Of a stretch of 64,000 nt of DNA, positions 1-13,011 are shown piece after piece (the stretch's first letter is position 1; each line of letters begins with the position of its first letter). Position numbers and translations under genes: made by a program. The stretch lies in assembly GCF_964340395.1 (NCBI RefSeq), contig NC_135566.1, positions 11,286,501 through 11,350,500 of the forward strand, in the 5' to 3' direction. The notes under the pieces were generated by a model. That model was not told the origin of the DNA, did no database searches, and saw only the letters and a program-made list of their open reading frames with translations. Origin of the DNA: Glandiceps talaboti. Lineage: Eukaryota; Hemichordata; Enteropneusta; Spengelidae.

Positions 1-789
1 TAAACTTGATACGTACATTTTAATTGTGCAAGAATTGAAGTAGAATAAAAATTGTGCCACGTTTATGGATTCTCTTCTCTGACACTCACTGTCTGTTTTG
101 AAAGTATTAAGGATAACACTGTTTTGCCCAGTTATTAAAGTTTCACAGATGACACTCTTTTGGTGCAGACAGATTTGATGGCTGTGAATATTAAACTTTT
201 ATATCTGACTACTCTTCAATAATACGAATATTTCTTTTGTAAAAGATGTGTTGAAAAAATCTGAAAGCATTGAAAACTTTGCCATGTTTCAGCATGCAAA
301 TCAGTGCTTATAAAACCATAAGCTTAACAGCTGTGCGATACTTTCACCTAAAATTCATAAATTTTAGTAATAAAATCTATTCTAGATGTTTGACCAGTCA
401 AATTTGATGCTTCTTTTTGAGACGGCTGGTTAACAATGCAGCATGCTGCAATGTAGGTAGTGTACCCTAGTATCTGTTTACCCTCAAAATTTTAAAACTG
501 CCAAAAAAAATTCCCAAATATTTGAGTACTTTTGAGACAGTGATATGCTTCTTATATTTTGGGTACAATACTGTTGTGGTTTTGTCTGTTTATCTTTTGA
601 AAGAATTCTGTGAACTCTAAAACTTTCCTTCATCACCACAATTTCCTCCTGTAGGGCAATTTATGCGCATTTTAGTAATGAAGTAAGTAAATGGCCCCCA
701 GTTAATGTTACATTTGATGCGGGAATACAAATTGAATTTATCCAGTAAATGGCTCTATTGCATTTTGCATCATATGGTGAAATGTTTGC
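1..789. other. No gene seen; AT-rich non-coding DNA
   Basis: No frame, splice pair or repeat that I can support. It is probably intron or intergenic DNA upstream of the bHLH-zip gene exons at 13 kb and 32.8 kb. Confidence 0.5.
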
Positions 790-792
790 TGT

Positions 793-840
<48 letters not shown>

Positions 841-898
841 ACGCGCGTGCACGCGTGCGTGCATGCATGCATGCATGTGTGCGTGCGTACGTGCGTAT
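790..898. repeat. (TG)n microsatellite grading into GC-rich GTGC/GCAT repeats
   Basis: An alternating GT run of about 45 bases is followed by degenerate GCGTGC and GCAT units. Purine-pyrimidine alternation is nearly unbroken through the whole tract, which is favourable for Z-DNA. The Val/Cys and His/Thr open frames across it are repeat translations, not genes. Confidence 0.95.
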
Positions 899-2923
899 GA
901 ATTCAGTCTAGGTTGCCAGGAGGTCAGGCATACAAACAAATATGAAGATTTAAGCTTTTTTTAGTACCAGATATTTTCCCACCTAACAGAAATTTAACAA
1001 AATGTTTGTTTTTCTGTCACTTTTTTACGTGTAACATTTCATTGTTATTTTTTACTTGAATCATAGGAGCATACCTCAGTCCTGAAGAGTTGATATGTCA
1101 AACTAAAACTAATTAAACAAATTGTTTTTTATCTGTATTTTATATGATATTTTATGAAATTCCATCTTTGTTAGACTGCCATTGCAGAAATAGACCTACA
1201 GTCTTGAAAATATGTCAAAATGGTTTTCCCGCCAAAAGCTATTGAAACAAATTCTTGTTTGATCAAATTTCTTGGCATTTCTCTAATTTTTTAGACAAAA
1301 ATTATAGAAACATAAGCATTTTAAGAGTTGCCGTCACTTCTGTCGTTTTAAAGGTAACCGCATTGACGAAAAAGATCAATATAAAAAGATGGTTTTTCAT
1401 GTCATTCTGCGTACATATCAGTGATAAGTCAAATGGTTATCAACAGACCAACCTGGTTGTTCTGAAAGCCTGAAATTGAAAATAGAAATGCATAACAAGA
1501 TGACTGATAGGTCCTCTTGACTTTAGAAATCTGAAAATAACCAAACCTTGAAAGTGTTTTACACAGAATTAGCTTCGACACTAAGAAATAGATGTTATAA
1601 TACATAGTGATGCTCTCCTATGGTTCTCGCTGTCTTCTAGAAAATTCATTAAAAAATCTGTGTAGCAGGGGAGTTGGAAAACCATTTGATGAATGACAGC
1701 TTGTTGCGTAGGACAGACATTTGGGATCTTGGTCTTCAATTAGGAATCTTAATGCACTTATTTCAAATGCCCAAACTCAAATAAGTACTCCGGCTTCCGT
1801 ACTACTTTTCTCCCTCGTTGAAGGATGTTTATGTCTTAGCTGCAGGAAATGAGAAGTCTTTTCAGTTTTTCAGCCTACTGATGAGGTACGCTGCTGAGCC
1901 ACACATGCACCGAGACGCCATCCCAACCTTTTACCGTCAAACACATCACAATTATCCTCAATTTAATACAGATAATCTGGTTGGATGTGATAATAGTGAA
2001 GCTGTTAAATTAGCCAATAAGCACAAGTCTTCGTGACTTTAAGCAATATCCTGTCTTACTTATTTCTGCCTCGGTGATCAGACTACTATTTTCTCATCAT
2101 ATGGATATTTTTTTTTCTAATTTTTTCCTGTTTCATGACTTTACAGTGTAAATTTTAAAATCATGAAAATGACACAAAAAAATCTGAAGTACTAAAATTA
2201 CTGTGAACATAATTTTAGTGTGATAATTTCTTTTATTTCTCTATATGAAATGTTGTCGTACACTCAATTTATGTTTTTACATGATATCTGCCTCAAATAA
2301 CTACAAAAAATCTTTGGATGCAACTACTAGTTTTATCATTATCAACACACAAAATGCAACTGCAGTGCTACCATACGGTGAGATATTTACTAAAAAAGTC
2401 TAAATGCAAGTAACCATTTAAGGGATACAGGTTATCATTAAAATTAATTAATAGACAGTTTTTTTGCTCGGGAGAAAATCTGGTAACACTGGAATAGATT
2501 CCGATATTTTGTATTAAATGTTCGTTGGGATCCCTAGTAAATAAAGATATATGGAGCACTGACGTTTGGATAAATGGTGTTCGACTGTCCTTGGGATACT
2601 GTGGTAGATTTTCTGTTAGCAAAAACAATTGTGGGGGACCTCCAGTAAAATACCTTAAACATGCAAGTAGATTTTCTGTGTGCTATCATTGATAGAAACA
2701 CAGATGCGAGTATCATTGATATCATTGGTTCAAAAAAATGTAAAACATAGTCCAGGTTTACGAGAACCGACACAAAGACATCTGACATGATTTGATCAGG
2801 TTGTACAAGTTGGACTTGTAGTTGCCAGCATTTTGCAACAATTTTAGTAGCCATGTGCATATATTTTATTGACTTAACTTAAATTCGTTCCGACGTAAGT
2901 ACGTCTGTGTGTGTGCATGTGTA
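899..2923. other. No gene seen
   Basis: AT-rich DNA. The plus-strand frame of 72 codons at 1818-2036 has no recognisable domain and no convincing splice sites, so I leave it uncalled. Confidence 0.45.
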
Positions 2924-3001
2924 TGTACGTACGTACGTATGTACATACATACATACATACATACATACATACATACATACATACATACATACATACATAC
3001 A

Positions 3002-3033
<32 letters not shown>

Positions 3034-3211
3034 AACATACATACATGCATACATACATACATACATACACACATACATACATACATACATACATACACAC
3101 ATACATATAAACATACATACATGCATACATACATACAGTAACATACATACATACATACATACATACATACATACATACATACATACATACATACATGAAT
3201 ACATACATACA

Positions 3212-3241
<30 letters not shown>
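2924..3241. repeat. (CATA)n tetranucleotide microsatellite, about 310 bp
   Basis: Long run of ACAT units opened by a short GTAC-type stretch and interrupted by TATAAA, GCAT and ACAC variants. The interruptions recur in the same order at about 3031-3050 and 3107-3128, so part of the tract was duplicated as a block. Confidence 0.95.
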
Positions 3242-3242
<1 letters not shown>

Positions 3243-4371
3243 CTCCATTCATAACTTAACTCCATATGGGTGATATACTGTGTACCATCATAGTTCAGGA
3301 TATTCAAAATTACAAATTATTCATTAAATTATATGTTCAATGAAATATCTCTTTCTTTATTGAACATTAAAATGCAAAAAAAAACAAGAAACTTTCATCT
3401 CAAAATAAAAAGGACTGTTTGACAAGGCACCAGCAGAATACAGCTACAGACAATGGATGAAAACACTACCTCCATCATTGTATTCAATTCATACACGCAA
3501 TTCAGAAAACAACTGTTACTTGAATGAATACAGTGACTGCATGTTAATGAAAGGAAATATTTACCAAACGGTTGATAGTGAGAAAGTCAGGTGAAGATAC
3601 AGGCTGTGTGTGAAAAGTTTGAGTATGAGAGGATAAAAGCTAATTGTGTAATTCTATTGGTTACAGCTCTGTTATCCATCTGTGCTGTACTCCATGCCTA
3701 AGGCAATTTTACTTGTGTTTGATGTGCTTTGCATTTAACTTTTGTGCTAAAACTGCATCTTTTTGAAAGTAGATAGCTTTAACTGAGGCTCAGTGATATT
3801 ATGGGTTTAACTTTTGTGTTAAAACTGCATCTTTTTGAAAGTGCATGTCGATAACTTTAATTGAAGCTTGCACCAGTGGTACGTGTACATGGCTACTGTT
3901 TGTATTGAAATTGAATAACTGATCATAGTAATCCTTTCAGTTTGAAATGTGGAAAAAATCTTTTTTTGAAATTTTTTTTGGCAATTTTAACCCAAAATTG
4001 TTATACTGAAATATCGATGAGTGCAACTTTCATGGTTTCAGTCCAAAATACTGTCGATATTTGTCAAAAATTTTGAAAATAATAACAATTTGGTCAAATT
4101 TGATCGTAAACCAAATTTTGTACACAGCTGTATGCATTAGTGTATGAAAGTTCTGCTTTCAGCCCAAATTCACTTAACATTTATCAAAAAACTGTAAGAC
4201 TAGGTACAGTATCATTCAAACATAATCTAACTAATTTAAATTTGCCATTTTTTAAGTTCAACTGCAAGACTAAATCCAGTACAGTAAGTAATTTATTTAT
4301 TATAGTGACATGGGGGGTAGTTTAAAACAATTCCCAGTCCGATAGACTTCTATGTCACTTAAGACTTCAAG

Positions 4372-4498
4372 ATAAAATAGCATACATGTGCGCATGTTGT
4401 CCATGACAATTTTGTGCTTCCATGACAATCATGGGTAACTCACTGGGTTTGCAGATTTAGATCCATACAAATGTACATATACATATAGACAGACATAA
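4372..4498 (+). repeat. Dispersed direct repeat, copy 1 of 2
   Basis: This segment and 5092-5218 share many blocks in the same order: gtccatgacaa, tttgtgcttccat, catgacat-like, gtaact, gggtttg, gatttrgatccataca, and gtacatatacatatagacag at the end. The two copies are about 720 bp apart, diverged, and lack clear inverted ends. Nature unknown; probably an old mobile-element fragment. Confidence 0.7.
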
Positions 4499-5091
4499 CC
4501 ATTCATAACTACCGGAATTACCAGTACATGTATGTCTGGGGTCATTCCAAAATAAAACTGACATATAAAAAAAGTACATATTGACATTATATTATTAGGT
4601 ACACATATGGATATCTGGGGGTTTTTTGTTGGGTATATGCAAATTACAAAATGTCATGGGAGCTTTGTTTTGTCAACTGACCAGTATATTTTTATTGTTA
4701 CAATGATATTTATAAATAATATGATACTGTTGTGACATTATAAATACCTGCAGTAGTACCAGGACAAAATGTCTTGAATCTTCAAAGAGCGTTTTACCTT
4801 TTGCGAGACTTTTTTCATGAAGTTTAGTTCAAAATTAACATGACTTACTGTATATTGATATAAACTTGCCAATAGGGAACTTGCAAACCTGCCATGTTGA
4901 ATGTTGTATCATGGTAATAAATACTAATCAATTACTATTGTAAAAAACATTGTTAGATCATTTTTTTCAAAAATTTTTTTTTGAAATCTTCTAATATGCT
5001 GCTGATAAGATGTCTGTTTTGTTGCAGCATCATGGCAATAGTGGTTGCTGACTTTATAGTGCAATTTATAGGACGCTTAAAACGTAAAAAT

Positions 5092-5218
5092 AAAATAGAG
5101 TACATGGTCGTATGTCGTCCATGACAACTTTGTGCTTCCATCACCATGACATGCGTAACTGGGTTTGTAGATTTGGATCCATACAGGTGTACATATACAT
5201 ATAGACAGACAAACATTA
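5092..5218 (+). repeat. Dispersed direct repeat, copy 2 of 2
   Basis: Second copy of the 4372-4498 segment in the same orientation, ending in the same gtacatatacatatagacag block. Confidence 0.7.
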
Positions 5219-5502
5219 TTGGTGACATTTTAGACAAACTATTTTGTGCAATTTGTGGGAAACATTTTCACGTTTTAGATTTAGCTCAGCTCAAAGATGT
5301 TAGATTAATGGTAAAGAACACACAGTTGAAAGTACATGAGGTTTAATCATGGGGTTACCATGCATGCCTTGACAACTAGGACACCAGAACGTAGTTGCCA
5401 TGTCAACCAAGATAATTTGAAATATTGGAAATCTTCGGTGCATGTAATTTTTAGCACAGCTGAACTGAGGTTCTGTAGTGCTATAGGCATGATAAAAGCA
5501 TC

Positions 5503-5578
5503 ACTGTCTGTCTGTCTGTCTGTCTGTCTGTCTGCCTGCCTGTGTGTCTCTGTCTGTCTTTCTGCCTGCCTGCCTGCC

Positions 5579-5633
<55 letters not shown>

Positions 5634-5650
5634 GTGTGTGTGTGTGTGTA
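5503..5650. repeat. (CTGT)n microsatellite with CTGC and GT variants
   Basis: About 140 bp of TCTG repeats with short CTGC interruptions, ending in a GT run. The following unique sequence (ctgctggaccgattgcc at about 5670) reads like the border of a microsatellite-carrying mobile repeat; see findings. Confidence 0.95.
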
Positions 5651-8600
5651 AACAACTTAAAAGTCAAAAACTGCTGGACCGATTGCCTTGGTAGTTGGTG
5701 AGGATATTACTTTTGGTGTCTATTTGGGAAATTGTTCAAAACAAAATGATCGCATCACAGCTATATCATTATACAGTATCTGCGTACTAATGTTTCCTCC
5801 TAAACATCTTTAAGTAGTGTTTTTTTTTTTTACTCCATGGGCGGTTAAAATATGGTTTAAAAAAATGTTGGGTAAATCGATCATTAGTTTTACTGTATGT
5901 TGTCCTGGGTCAAAGGTCACTGTATGTTTCTAACATTTGACTCTCTCTGTATACTCATTCTAAGTCCAGAGTATTATTTAAGGGTGCCAGCATAGACCCT
6001 ACCACGAGTAGTGCCAGTCTGAGTGACTTTTACGATTGTCTTTTTAGGTGTTTAATTTATGGCGGGTGAAACGAGGTCTTCTTTCAGCAACACTACAACA
6101 GAGTGTATTGTGTATGTGGAATACACAGGGCAGTAGACTAAACAATAATACATGCTACAAACAGATACCAGTATATGATGTAAGGATGACTGGACAAATT
6201 ACTCCTGTCAACAAAAAATGATCTATTGGTGACAGTTATCTATTGATAAAATAAAAAAGCCAATGACTGCAACTAGTCAAAATGATCTGCAATATGTTCA
6301 ATGTATTTTATGCCATACTGTTTCTAAAAATAGTGAGAGGAATACAGTTTTATGCAACCGGAACCATGCACATTTATGATCAAGCTAGGGAGTCAGGATT
6401 GGGACGGGATAAGATAAGGCTCCCTATCCAAGTTATATATGATATTTTACCACATTGACCACTGTTTGACTTGTGCCCCATTTATTGTATATAATACACA
6501 CCACTGAGCAAAAGTACAACTAACAGTGACCAAGGTAGATTCAATCTAATTTACATATACACTTATTTATAGTAAATAGTCAATATTTTATCCACTTCAT
6601 TTCACTTGCATTCCGGCAACACATGCCGACAGTAACTAAAAATAAAATGAAATAATATTAACGATTGCTTATTGAAAAATTCAAGTAAATTTAATCAATA
6701 TGCTAATGTATTTCAAATTTATTAATTTGTTAGAATTAACATTTTATTGGTTTTGGAATTCCAACATGTCCGTTGTTCCCTATTCGTATCAGTACTACAG
6801 CATAGTATTGTGCAACATGTGATAATTTTAATACTTATACCAATATTCAGATATAAAAGACATTTTTACAACGAGATTACGTGTATAGTTTGTAGCACAG
6901 CATATGTGAATCTTAAAGGGGTACAAGCTGAGTTAACATGTATTTGAACGTTGCTGTATATTTAAAAGGTACTCGCAGTATTGTACCTACTGAAGCACAC
7001 TTAACCATCACTTGTAATTGACTGAACTCAAACCTGGTATTAAGATATAACTCGGGGGTTCGCGACAACACGGAGTGTCGCAGTCACACGTCAACGAATA
7101 GTTATCTCTATGTGGTCAATGAGGGCGCACAGTACAAGGTTATTCGAGTACAGTCATGGAGTACGTTATGTAGATGGTATCGGTACAATAAAATAATTCA
7201 TTTAGCGTTAATTTTAGTAAAAAGCGAAACTTCGGGGACGGTGAGAGAGTTTAGATATAACTAGTAAACGATCTGATGACGTAATTTATGATACGTATCA
7301 AAAAATGTTCTGGAAAGCCCTACTTTGTAATCAACTGTTCTAACAATGCCAGAAGACAATCATAATGTTATAGAAGACATGTATCAACATTAACAATACA
7401 TTGGAATGTAGTTTTATTTAAGTATTTTAACTTGAGTGCAAAAACGTATAAACTGAAGCTTGTGCCAATTTTTTTTCACAAAAGTTGTGATCGATAACTG
7501 ATACCAATATTTAGAAATTCCACCATTTTCTGTGTGAGCCTTCTACCGTAACTGGGGTTTATCCTGCAGCATGTGGGACGCTTTGACATAAGTTGTTGAT
7601 GACAAATATTCTGGTCTATTGATTGTCAATATGTAACCATCACTCACTTGTTCAGTCATGCATGTGAATATTTTAAGAATAAAATAAAACATGTTTGTTA
7701 AGTTTGTTTTGTTATTAGTCAAACAAAGCAGCGATTGTTTGGTTTGTTCAATGGTCACACATGAATGGGTTTATGAGAATTCAACCAATAACACAACGTG
7801 ATTTTGTGTTCGGTGTACAACAAAACAGAAACTTTAACACGGAAAGGAGTGCCAGCTTATGTATTTGATATTAATCTTTATATAGCTCACATGTGGGTTT
7901 TGCAGGTTGTATAGTGGAGAAGCCCAAATATAGGAGGGCCTGTAAGCTGTACTACCGAGGTCCACAAAACCCATATCTGGGCCGTAAAAGTTTTATCATA
8001 TACCCCACGTAGTGGCACGGAAACATCATTTGAATCACATGATCGCAAAATGGAATATTATTTTATTCGCAAAAATGTAACAATAGTGAAGAAATTAACA
8101 ATGCCAAATTTAAATTTAAATTACTGAATGGATATCAATGAGTACGCCACTTGCCACATTTGGGCAAAGTGTGCCAGGATGTGATATGGAAAATTATTGC
8201 TTGGGTTTCGATGCATGTTGAATTGCATTGGAAGAGGTACTGGGTATATTATAAGTTTACTTATTAATAATAGTATGAATTATATAAATGTTAGTGCATA
8301 TCAAAACAAAAAATATATGTAAATAAAATACTAAGAAATAAATAACAGAACACAGCCACGCAAAGCATTTATGTTGGGAGAAGGGCATTTATATAGTGAT
8401 AATATTTATGTATTTATATCAATATGAATCATTTAAATATGAATACATGTCGAATGAAAATTTATGTTCATGAAAAATGTTGAAAAAATTATGAGCACTA
8501 AATGCTGCATATGTCACCATATTGTGACTTGGTATGGTCGGTACATATTAAGTAGTTTTCTTTCAGTGTAACAGATCGTCATTTGATTTTATGATGGAAG

Positions 8601-9424
8601 TCTGATACCATATCTATTGTTCGCGGTTTTTTGTCATTTTCTAAAAATAAATGATGAATAACCAAAAACATGCATCAAATAATTAGTCCCAAGGGCCAAT
8701 GCCCAGAAGAACTTTTTGAGTTGGCGCTGTCATTGTGAGTGTGTATCTGTGACATGTGTACATCTATGCATTTTTTCTGCATCTATTTCTCTGCTGTTTA
8801 AATAGCAATTTTACTAGTATTTAAACTTGGCACAATGGTGAGATACTTGTAGTAGTGTAGTTGTCTTACTAGTATACACATAACTGTTTCCCTCAAATAT
8901 AATACAACAAAGATGATAGAGTACATGGATATCAGTAGATGAAATCAGTTTTAAAGGCCCATGATGCAGTCCCAGGTTCTCGCATTAGTGCTATTTTATC
9001 AATGGTGCATGAAGGATCAGAGAGAATCAATTTTTGTTGTTGAGTACCAACTTTTTCTATAGCTCTGCCGGGTAGATTTATCACACCTAGATTTTAATCT
9101 TGCTTAGTCCAAACTTGACCTGTAGTCCCAAAATTAACCAAAAAAATGTTATTAGAACTTTATCTTCATGTAAGGTTTATTATAAAAGTAAATCACTTAA
9201 AGGCTTATTTTGCCAGTAATTTAATTTTTTTTTGATAATATCTAGATTACGTTTGATGGGAATTAAAATTGACAAATGGCAATTTTTTTAATGGACAAAT
9301 GCGTTGAATATTGAAACACTGTCTTTGTAAATGATAATGTATACCTCACGTTGTTGATTGTATCTACTTCAATTTGAGATTTGATTAAAGAAAACTGTGT
9401 CTTTTATTCCGTGATTATGAGAGG
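5651..9424. other. No gene seen
   Basis: AT-rich DNA. A weak inverted pair (tgggttttg near 7895 and caaaaccca near 7963) may be an old short hairpin element. No coding signal is supported. Confidence 0.4.
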
Positions 9425-9504
9425 CTTTGTGTTTGTCCACACATGCAGTGTGGCGTCACCACATTAAGTTGTCGCCTTTGGGACTTCACCAGTGTCACTG
9501 GTGG

Positions 9505-10035
9505 TCATGCCTTGTTTTGTCTTGTCTTCTCTGTACTGCGCCAACCACCTCTAACATGAATATACACATTCAAACCCTCAAGCAAGGAATACCAGAACAA
9601 CCAAGGAGTGAATGTTGTAAGAAATTCTTTAGCAATACAGCCATCAGAGGCAGTTTTAATTGATGGTGACAGAGCGTTCCAGGTAGGGATGGTCCTTGGA
9701 TACAATGAGTATTGGGTATAGTCTTTATTTGCATGGATTGTTCCGTAGTTTTAAGCTGTGATGTATGTATGTACATGGTACATGTAGATGGTCTATTTCC
9801 TTGGTTAGTTTCTCTTAGTGAGTTTCTTTATAGACTGTAGTTTGTCAGCCTGCCTGTAGTATGCAGTTTTTTGGAGGGTGGCCTGTAGAATATTTGTAAC
9901 ACTACTGGACAGGTCCATGTGTATTGACATCTGTTTGGTGGATAGGGACATATCACAGGTCATTGCCATCCCATCAAAGACAAGGTTAGGTTTTATAGTT
10001 AGTGAAGGGGTGAATGACCTGTAGATATTCACATC
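9505..10035 (-). pseudogene. Decayed non-LTR (LINE-type) reverse transcriptase fragment
   Basis: On the minus strand, frames with stops and frame changes resemble the C-terminal end of LINE reverse transcriptases. The clearest piece is YPRTIPTWNALSPSI, followed by a DGCIAKEF stretch, which matches the familiar 'FPRTIxxWNxLP...AxSLxxFK' ending of these ORF2 proteins. Upstream (about 9805-10032) a segment with DMSLSTKQ may be the region following the RT core, but that match is weak. No endonuclease, catalytic YxDD box or intact ends are visible. The fragment is dead and 5'-truncated, as is usual for LINEs. The element family is not determinable here. Confidence 0.4.
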
Positions 10036-10109
10036 TGCAAGGTCAATGTCTAGACGTCAATAAAATCCAGTCTACTCAACTATTGTACAATACATCGTTA
10101 AAAAAAACA

Positions 10110-10600
10110 CCATCACAGATGCACTGATACTGGTGAAGTGAACAGTGTGTTAAAGTCCTGGAAAGCTGCTAGTGGTGTGGCAAGATCCTCGTGTGGTCTG
10201 TCCTGGAAAGATGGGATCATCACAGATTCACAGATAATGGGGTCTGTTTGTTCTGGAAAGCTGGGATCATCACAGATGCACAGATACATAGATACATCTA
10301 CTAGTGGAGTAAGCAGGGTGTGAAAGTTCAGGGAAAACTGGGATCATAACAGGTACACACACATATACATACCAGTGGAACAAACAGGGTGTCAAAGTTC
10401 CGGAAATCTGGGATCATAGCACACACATATACAAACCAGTGGAACAAACAGAGTGTCAAAGACCTGGAAATGTGGGATCATAACACAAACACACACACAC
10501 ACACACACACACCAGTGGAACAAACAGGGTGTCAAAGTCCCGGAAATCTGGGATCATAAGGCAAATTGATATCAGTGTAACAAACAAGATGTCAAAATCC
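10110..10600. repeat. Degenerate minisatellite, roughly 60-70 bp unit
   Basis: The words 'gtggaacaaacagggtgtc', 'aaagtcccggaaatctggga' and 'tcat(a/c)acac' recur at irregular spacing at about 10130, 10240, 10310, 10375, 10438 and 10513. Short CA runs sit at the unit borders. No gene is seen through it. Confidence 0.8.
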
Positions 10601-11317
10601 CGACATATCAAAAATCAAACCCACATGTACCAATCATTTTCCTTCTACTTTTTGATATTTATTCATTCAACTACATGTACACTTGATTTCATGTTCAACA
10701 TTAAGAATAGTTCACAAGCAAGAAAGGCTTTAGCCCTGATTGTTACTGTCCGTCAAGCATTCTAGTTCCACCAAGGCAAGCCCAGCAAGTGCATAGCAGC
10801 AGCATAAAGCCAAGGACTCTGTAACTATAAAAACATGTAATGTATAGCTTATACTCTTAACTTTAAGAGACAGTGAATTGATAATCACACCTCTAAAAAA
10901 ACACTATATGTGCTTTGTATGGAGATCGCAAAGGACCATAAAGTCATTTGATGGCTTGTTAGTTTCCTGTGTTTCAATATCTTTCAATTTAATGAAAATA
11001 GTAATCGGTTGATTTCTGAAAGAAATGCCATTACTCAGGCTCTTTAATTTTCATTACCATTCAAGTACCTCGATCTTTTCCCCGCCACATTTACTCCGTA
11101 AGAACTTCGATGTTTACTAAGAGAGTTTGTACACTAGTCTGTTTTACTAAACGATTCCTTTCTTTGTTAAACCTACACTAACTGTAACTTGAGTAGTATT
11201 TTTCCGATGACATGTGACAACCAACAATTTAAGTATACAAATACCAATAAAGGTTGATTGTATCCATAATTATTGAAAGTGTGATTGCATGGGGGCGCTC
11301 AGTTTTGGATGTGGACA
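10601..11317. other. No gene seen
   Basis: AT-rich DNA without supported features. Confidence 0.4.
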
Positions 11318-11353
11318 CCCCCCCCCCCCCCCCCAAAAAAAAAAAAAAAAAAA
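11318..11353. repeat. Homopolymer pair: C run followed by A run
   Basis: About 17 C followed directly by about 19 A. The G-rich complement could form a quadruplex and the C strand an i-motif. Run lengths in such tracts are often unreliable in assemblies. Confidence 0.9.
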
Positions 11354-11520
11354 TTCAAATGGATATATGGCACATGGTATGTGTTATTGGCATTGTTACA
11401 CAAATATATTTACCCACAGGTGATTCAATACTGTTCACGGTGTACAATGTTATGATTAAGATGTTATATCTAACAAAATATTTTCAAAAACTGTTATATG
11501 TACAGCTAGTGTGCCTTTAA

Positions 11521-11665
11521 TGTTAGGTCCAGTTTGATTGGACTAAAATCTAGGCATGCTAGTGTACCTGTAATGAAAGGTCCAGTTTGATTGGACTAAA
11601 ATCTAGGCATGCTAGTGTACCTGTAATGAAAGGTCCAGTTTGATTGGACTAAAATCTAGGTATGT
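11521..11665 (+). repeat. 53-bp tandem repeat, three copies
   Basis: The word ggtccagtttgattggacta begins at 11526, 11579 and 11632, an exact 53-bp period. The units are nearly identical, so the amplification is recent. GGTCCAGTTTGATTGGACT is itself an imperfect inverted repeat (GGTCCA / TGGACT). Confidence 0.9.
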
Positions 11666-12453
11666 AAAACAGTTGTCTGGCAGAGTTATCGAAAAAAGTT
11701 TATCCAGAACAAAAAAAACCTGATAATATGCAATTCCTATGGTTCCATTCATAAGATAATACAAGAACCAGGGATTGAATCTCTGGCCTTTAACTAGTCG
11801 TGAGTGGTAGTGTATTGAACTCTACACTGTCCTTTCCTTAGCTTGTACCAGTCTGGCACAATGACTCCAAGCACATCCATCCACAGTTTTATATATAGTT
11901 GCTTCCGTAGAAGGAATGTCATTCACTTGCTAGGGCAGGGAAGGCTGTTTGCAATGTCCTTCAATTACACTGGAATAGTTTGGTGGCAGTCAAGCAAATA
12001 TGGCAATATCTGACCTTCACATCGCGTTCAACTTAAAAATAGTGCTTGACAACAAACAAGTGCATGTACAAGTTATGGGAGTGAAAAACATCCACTTGTA
12101 CCCTTTAGTGTGTTATAGAGGAATATATACATAAGTGATTTGGAGTGTTGGGAAGTGAAGCTCTCTCCAAAGATGTAACGTAACAGTAGTGATGATATTC
12201 ATCCTTTCTGAAAAGGAAAAAGAATAATTTTAAAGATAGTGATGAAGATAAAGTAAACATTGTTAGAGCGCCAACATCCAAAATGTTATTGTACAGAGGT
12301 GCTTCACATAACATAAATTGAATTGACTGATATTAGCATGATAAACATTTGATGTCTGCTACAAAATTTCCACAACATGAGATTTTTTTTCTGGGAACAG
12401 CTTGGTGAAAAATATAATTACCAGCCCAAGTACTCAGCAGAAGAAATAGCAAC

Positions 12454-12495
<42 letters not shown>

Positions 12496-13011
12496 AATTT
12501 CTGAGATGTTTACTGTATTAAACTCAGAATCATGAGAATGGCAAGTGCCTTGTTATTCAATTTGTAATGTCTTAAATCAGAGATAACATTGTATGTGATA
12601 GACAGGACTTGTAAATTTATGCCGGTGTATATTTTAAAGTACAAAATGTCATCGATTCACTCCAAACTTTGCTTTAAATAGGTACTTATAGAAACTGATA
12701 CCCTCCACCCCTGTCCTTATATAATGGAATAACTCAGTCAAGAGTTATAGTTATATCAAATAATCATATACTTGAGAGGTCAGGGGTCAAATGTCAAAGG
12801 TATTGTTTTGTAAGCCGATACTTGTTTGTTACTACTTGTTTTTGTAAGGGATACTGATGAGATGTTTGTTTGTTTCAAAAGATCAATGGTTTTTTGTTGA
12901 CAATTTTTGTGATGAAAGACATGCGACTGTGATTTTACCAAGAGAAATAACAACATTGTTTCATAAATTAGTAATCATTTCACTAATTTTTAATTTTTTT
13001 TTAAATTTCAG
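11666..13011. other. Non-coding DNA upstream of the zipper exon
   Basis: Contains a (TTG)n run at 12456-12495. Near 11770-11850 on the minus strand, a segment with ccagagattcaatccctgg resembles a tRNA T-arm and B box but lacks a complete cloverleaf. No upstream bHLH exon could be found here. Confidence 0.4.
12456..12495. repeat. (TTG)n trinucleotide microsatellite
   Basis: About 13 uninterrupted GTT units. Confidence 0.95.

Larger units (their letters stand above)
3242..5502. other. Non-coding DNA with two internal duplications
   Basis: No gene is supported. A short direct duplication lies at about 3738-3775 and 3806-3843 (shared core aaaactgcatctttttgaaa). A longer dispersed pair lies at about 4372-4498 and 5092-5218; it is described separately. 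Confidence 0.5.

Noticed and set aside
1818-2036. 72-codon plus-strand frame beginning MKDVYVLAAGNEKS
   Set aside because: No known motif and no splice or promoter signal; such frames are expected by chance over 64 kb.
2866-3307. Long open frames (up to 142 codons) of repeated Met-Tyr-Val-Cys and Ile-His-Thr-Tyr
   Set aside because: Translations of the (CATA)n microsatellite on both strands; no stop arises because the period avoids it. The same applies to frames at 661-964, 5336-5701, 18898-19445, 29875-30353, 39510-39719 and 40237-40692.
11768-11850. Possible minus-strand tRNA or tRNA-derived SINE (ccagagattcaatccctgg as a T-arm)
   Set aside because: Only the T-arm/B-box part is convincing; the anticodon stem has two mismatches and no acceptor stem pairs.
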